Positions 5,948 through 6,782 of a stretch of DNA of 6,782 nt are shown here, piece after piece. The stretch is from contig JAUUZB010000215.1 in assembly GCA_030590185.1 (NCBI GenBank), positions 1 through 6,782 of the forward strand, given 5' to 3'. The stretch comes from Deltaproteobacteria bacterium. GTDB taxonomy: Bacteria; Myxococcota; XYA12-FULL-58-9; JAUUZB01. Within the stretch, counting starts at the first letter, position 1, and the number at the start of each line of letters is the position of its first letter. The notes under the pieces are model-generated. The model had not been told where the DNA came from. It searched no databases and worked only from the letters and a program-made list of their open reading frames with translations. A program made the translations under genes and the position numbers.

Positions 5948-6782
5948 ATGGGAGCCGATCTGAGGTTGGGGTGGATCAACGTGACGCTGGCGATGGCATT
6001 GTCGCTAGCCTTCGTGTCGCCGGCGCAGGCCCAGCGCCGGGGCGGCAAGGCCAAGGCCACGGTCCTCGAGGTCGAGCTACCGACGGCGGCGAAGTTTGGC
6101 GAGGTGGTGGTGGCGGCTGGCCGCTATCGGGCGAGCGTCAGCAAACGCGGCCTGGGGTTGGCGCACCCGACCACCATGGTGCGCGTGGCGACCCTGCCGG
6201 TGGTGGAGTCCCAGAGCATGAGCACCGTGACGCCAGCCACGGTCGAGGTGAAGGTAAACCCGGACGGCAGCGTTCTGGTGATCGTGCGTTCGCGCAACCG
6301 CGTCTACACCGCCACCGGGGTGAAGACCGAGCCCCCACCCAGCGAGCGGCGGGAGGTGCTGCTGGCTAGCAGCCAGGACGCGAAGCTCGGCAACATCACG
6401 CCGGCGCAAAAAACCGAGCTCGAGCTCATTCGTCACGCCCTAGGACGCCGCTATCTCAAGGACGTCAAGCACTGCGCCGACAAGGCGCACCGCTCCCGTT
6501 GGAAAACCGATGACCGGCGTTTTTGGAATTGCGTCTGCCCCATGGCGGAGCGCTGGCGGCTACCCAAGGTGCAGAAGAATCTGCGGGTGCACCACCCGCT
6601 GGCCAAGGGCAAGTCCGGCCTGTCGATCACGGTCACGCCCAAGGGACGGGTCGAGGATTGCCGCGTCTGGGTCGGCCCCGAGCCACCCGCCGATGAGAAA
6701 CAGGTAACCTCGCGGCCGCCCGCCGAGCCCTCGCCGACCGGCGACACCCCGCCGACCGGCGACACCCCGCCGTCCGGCGACA
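5948..6782 (+). CDS. Exported protein of unknown function (3'-truncated)
   Basis: The frame is open from ATG 5948 to the window end, 278 codons with no stop. The N-terminus has a hydrophobic segment (NVTLAMALSLAFV) ending in a signal-peptidase site SPAQA|Q near residue 28, so it is exported. Residues 38-125 look beta-rich. They carry a V-x-AG-x-Y-x2-S segment (FGEVVVAAGRYRASVS) like small envelope domains I have seen described in several phyla. Residues 150-245 hold four cysteines (C176, C195, C197, C238) including a C-x-C, and end in a strand pair SITVTPKGRVEDCRVWV. That pair faintly recalls TonB-C/AgmX-type C-terminal domains (weak). After residue 250 it is Pro-rich, with PPTGDT repeats. 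It lies 64 bases after tyrS and probably has its own promoter. Downstream GTG (5981) and ATG (5993) starts would give short signal peptides lacking a charged N-region, so 5948 is preferred. Confidence 0.75.
   Translation, partial: MGADLRLGWINVTLAMALSLAFVSPAQAQRRGGKAKATVLEVELPTAAKFGEVVVAAGRYRASVSKRGLGLAHPTTMVRVATLPVVESQSMSTVTPATVEVKVNPDGSVLVIVRSRNRVYTATGVKTEPPPSERREVLLASSQDAKLGNITPAQKTELELIRHALGRRYLKDVKHCADKAHRSRWKTDDRRFWNCVCPMAERWRLPKVQKNLRVHHPLAKGKSGLSITVTPKGRVEDCRVWVGPEPPADEKQVTSRPPAEPSPTGDTPPTGDTPPSGD
6734..6782 (+). repeat. 18-base tandem repeat encoding PPTGDT, cut by the window end
   Basis: Units begin at 6734, 6752 and 6770. The first two are identical (ccgaccggcgacaccccg); the third has acc changed to tcc and is cut off. 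They encode PTGDTP-PTGDTP-PSGD in a Pro-rich extension, probably a flexible linker. The array may continue beyond the window. Confidence 0.85.

Noticed and set aside
5971..6369. 132-codon plus-strand open frame
   Set aside because: It overlaps the exported-protein frame from 5948, which has a signal peptide and runs further. This frame is Gly/Arg/His-rich and lacks any recognisable start signal.

Overview
The window is high-GC bacterial chromosome with a strong G/C preference at third codon positions. The best guess for the source is Myxococcota or another lineage of the former Deltaproteobacteria. That rests on a giant cysteine-rich secreted protein with a repeat type I know mainly from myxobacterial genomes, a Pro/Ala-rich TPR lipoprotein, and abundant exported proteins of unknown function. 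This assignment is inference; no rRNA or other phylogenetic marker except tyrS is present.

Layout: (1) Positions 1-2798, plus strand: the 3' part of a large cysteine-rich repeat protein whose start lies upstream of the window. It has about 149 Cys in 931 visible residues, four ~70-residue A repeats, then two full ~228-residue B repeats and a divergent third. (2) 2845-3498, plus strand, 46 bases downstream: a 217-residue lipoprotein with a long disordered Pro/Ala/Ser linker and a C-terminal TPR-like domain. (3) 3517-4404, minus strand, tail-to-tail with the lipoprotein: a 295-residue outer-membrane beta-barrel protein of the FadL/PorV-like type, starting at GTG. (4) 4405-4599: a 195-base divergent intergenic region with two perfect palindromes, a strong but oddly placed Shine-Dalgarno sequence and a tiny ORF overlapping the next start as ATGA. 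(5) 4600-5883, plus strand: tyrS, tyrosyl-tRNA synthetase, complete and canonical. (6) 5948-6782, plus strand, running off the window: an exported protein of unknown function with four cysteines and a PPTGDT tandem repeat at the window edge. A TATACT box sits six bases before its ATG, which suggests its own and perhaps leaderless promoter.

Nearly everything except tyrS is predicted to be exported: a secreted or surface Cys-rich protein, a lipoprotein, an outer-membrane barrel and a periplasmic or surface protein. The Cys-rich gene and the lipoprotein gene may be co-transcribed. There is no evidence for one shared pathway. I see no mobile element, CRISPR array, tRNA or rRNA, and no clear defence or biosynthetic system. 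The most unusual object is the Cys-rich protein. There is no gene-free stretch longer than 300 bases.
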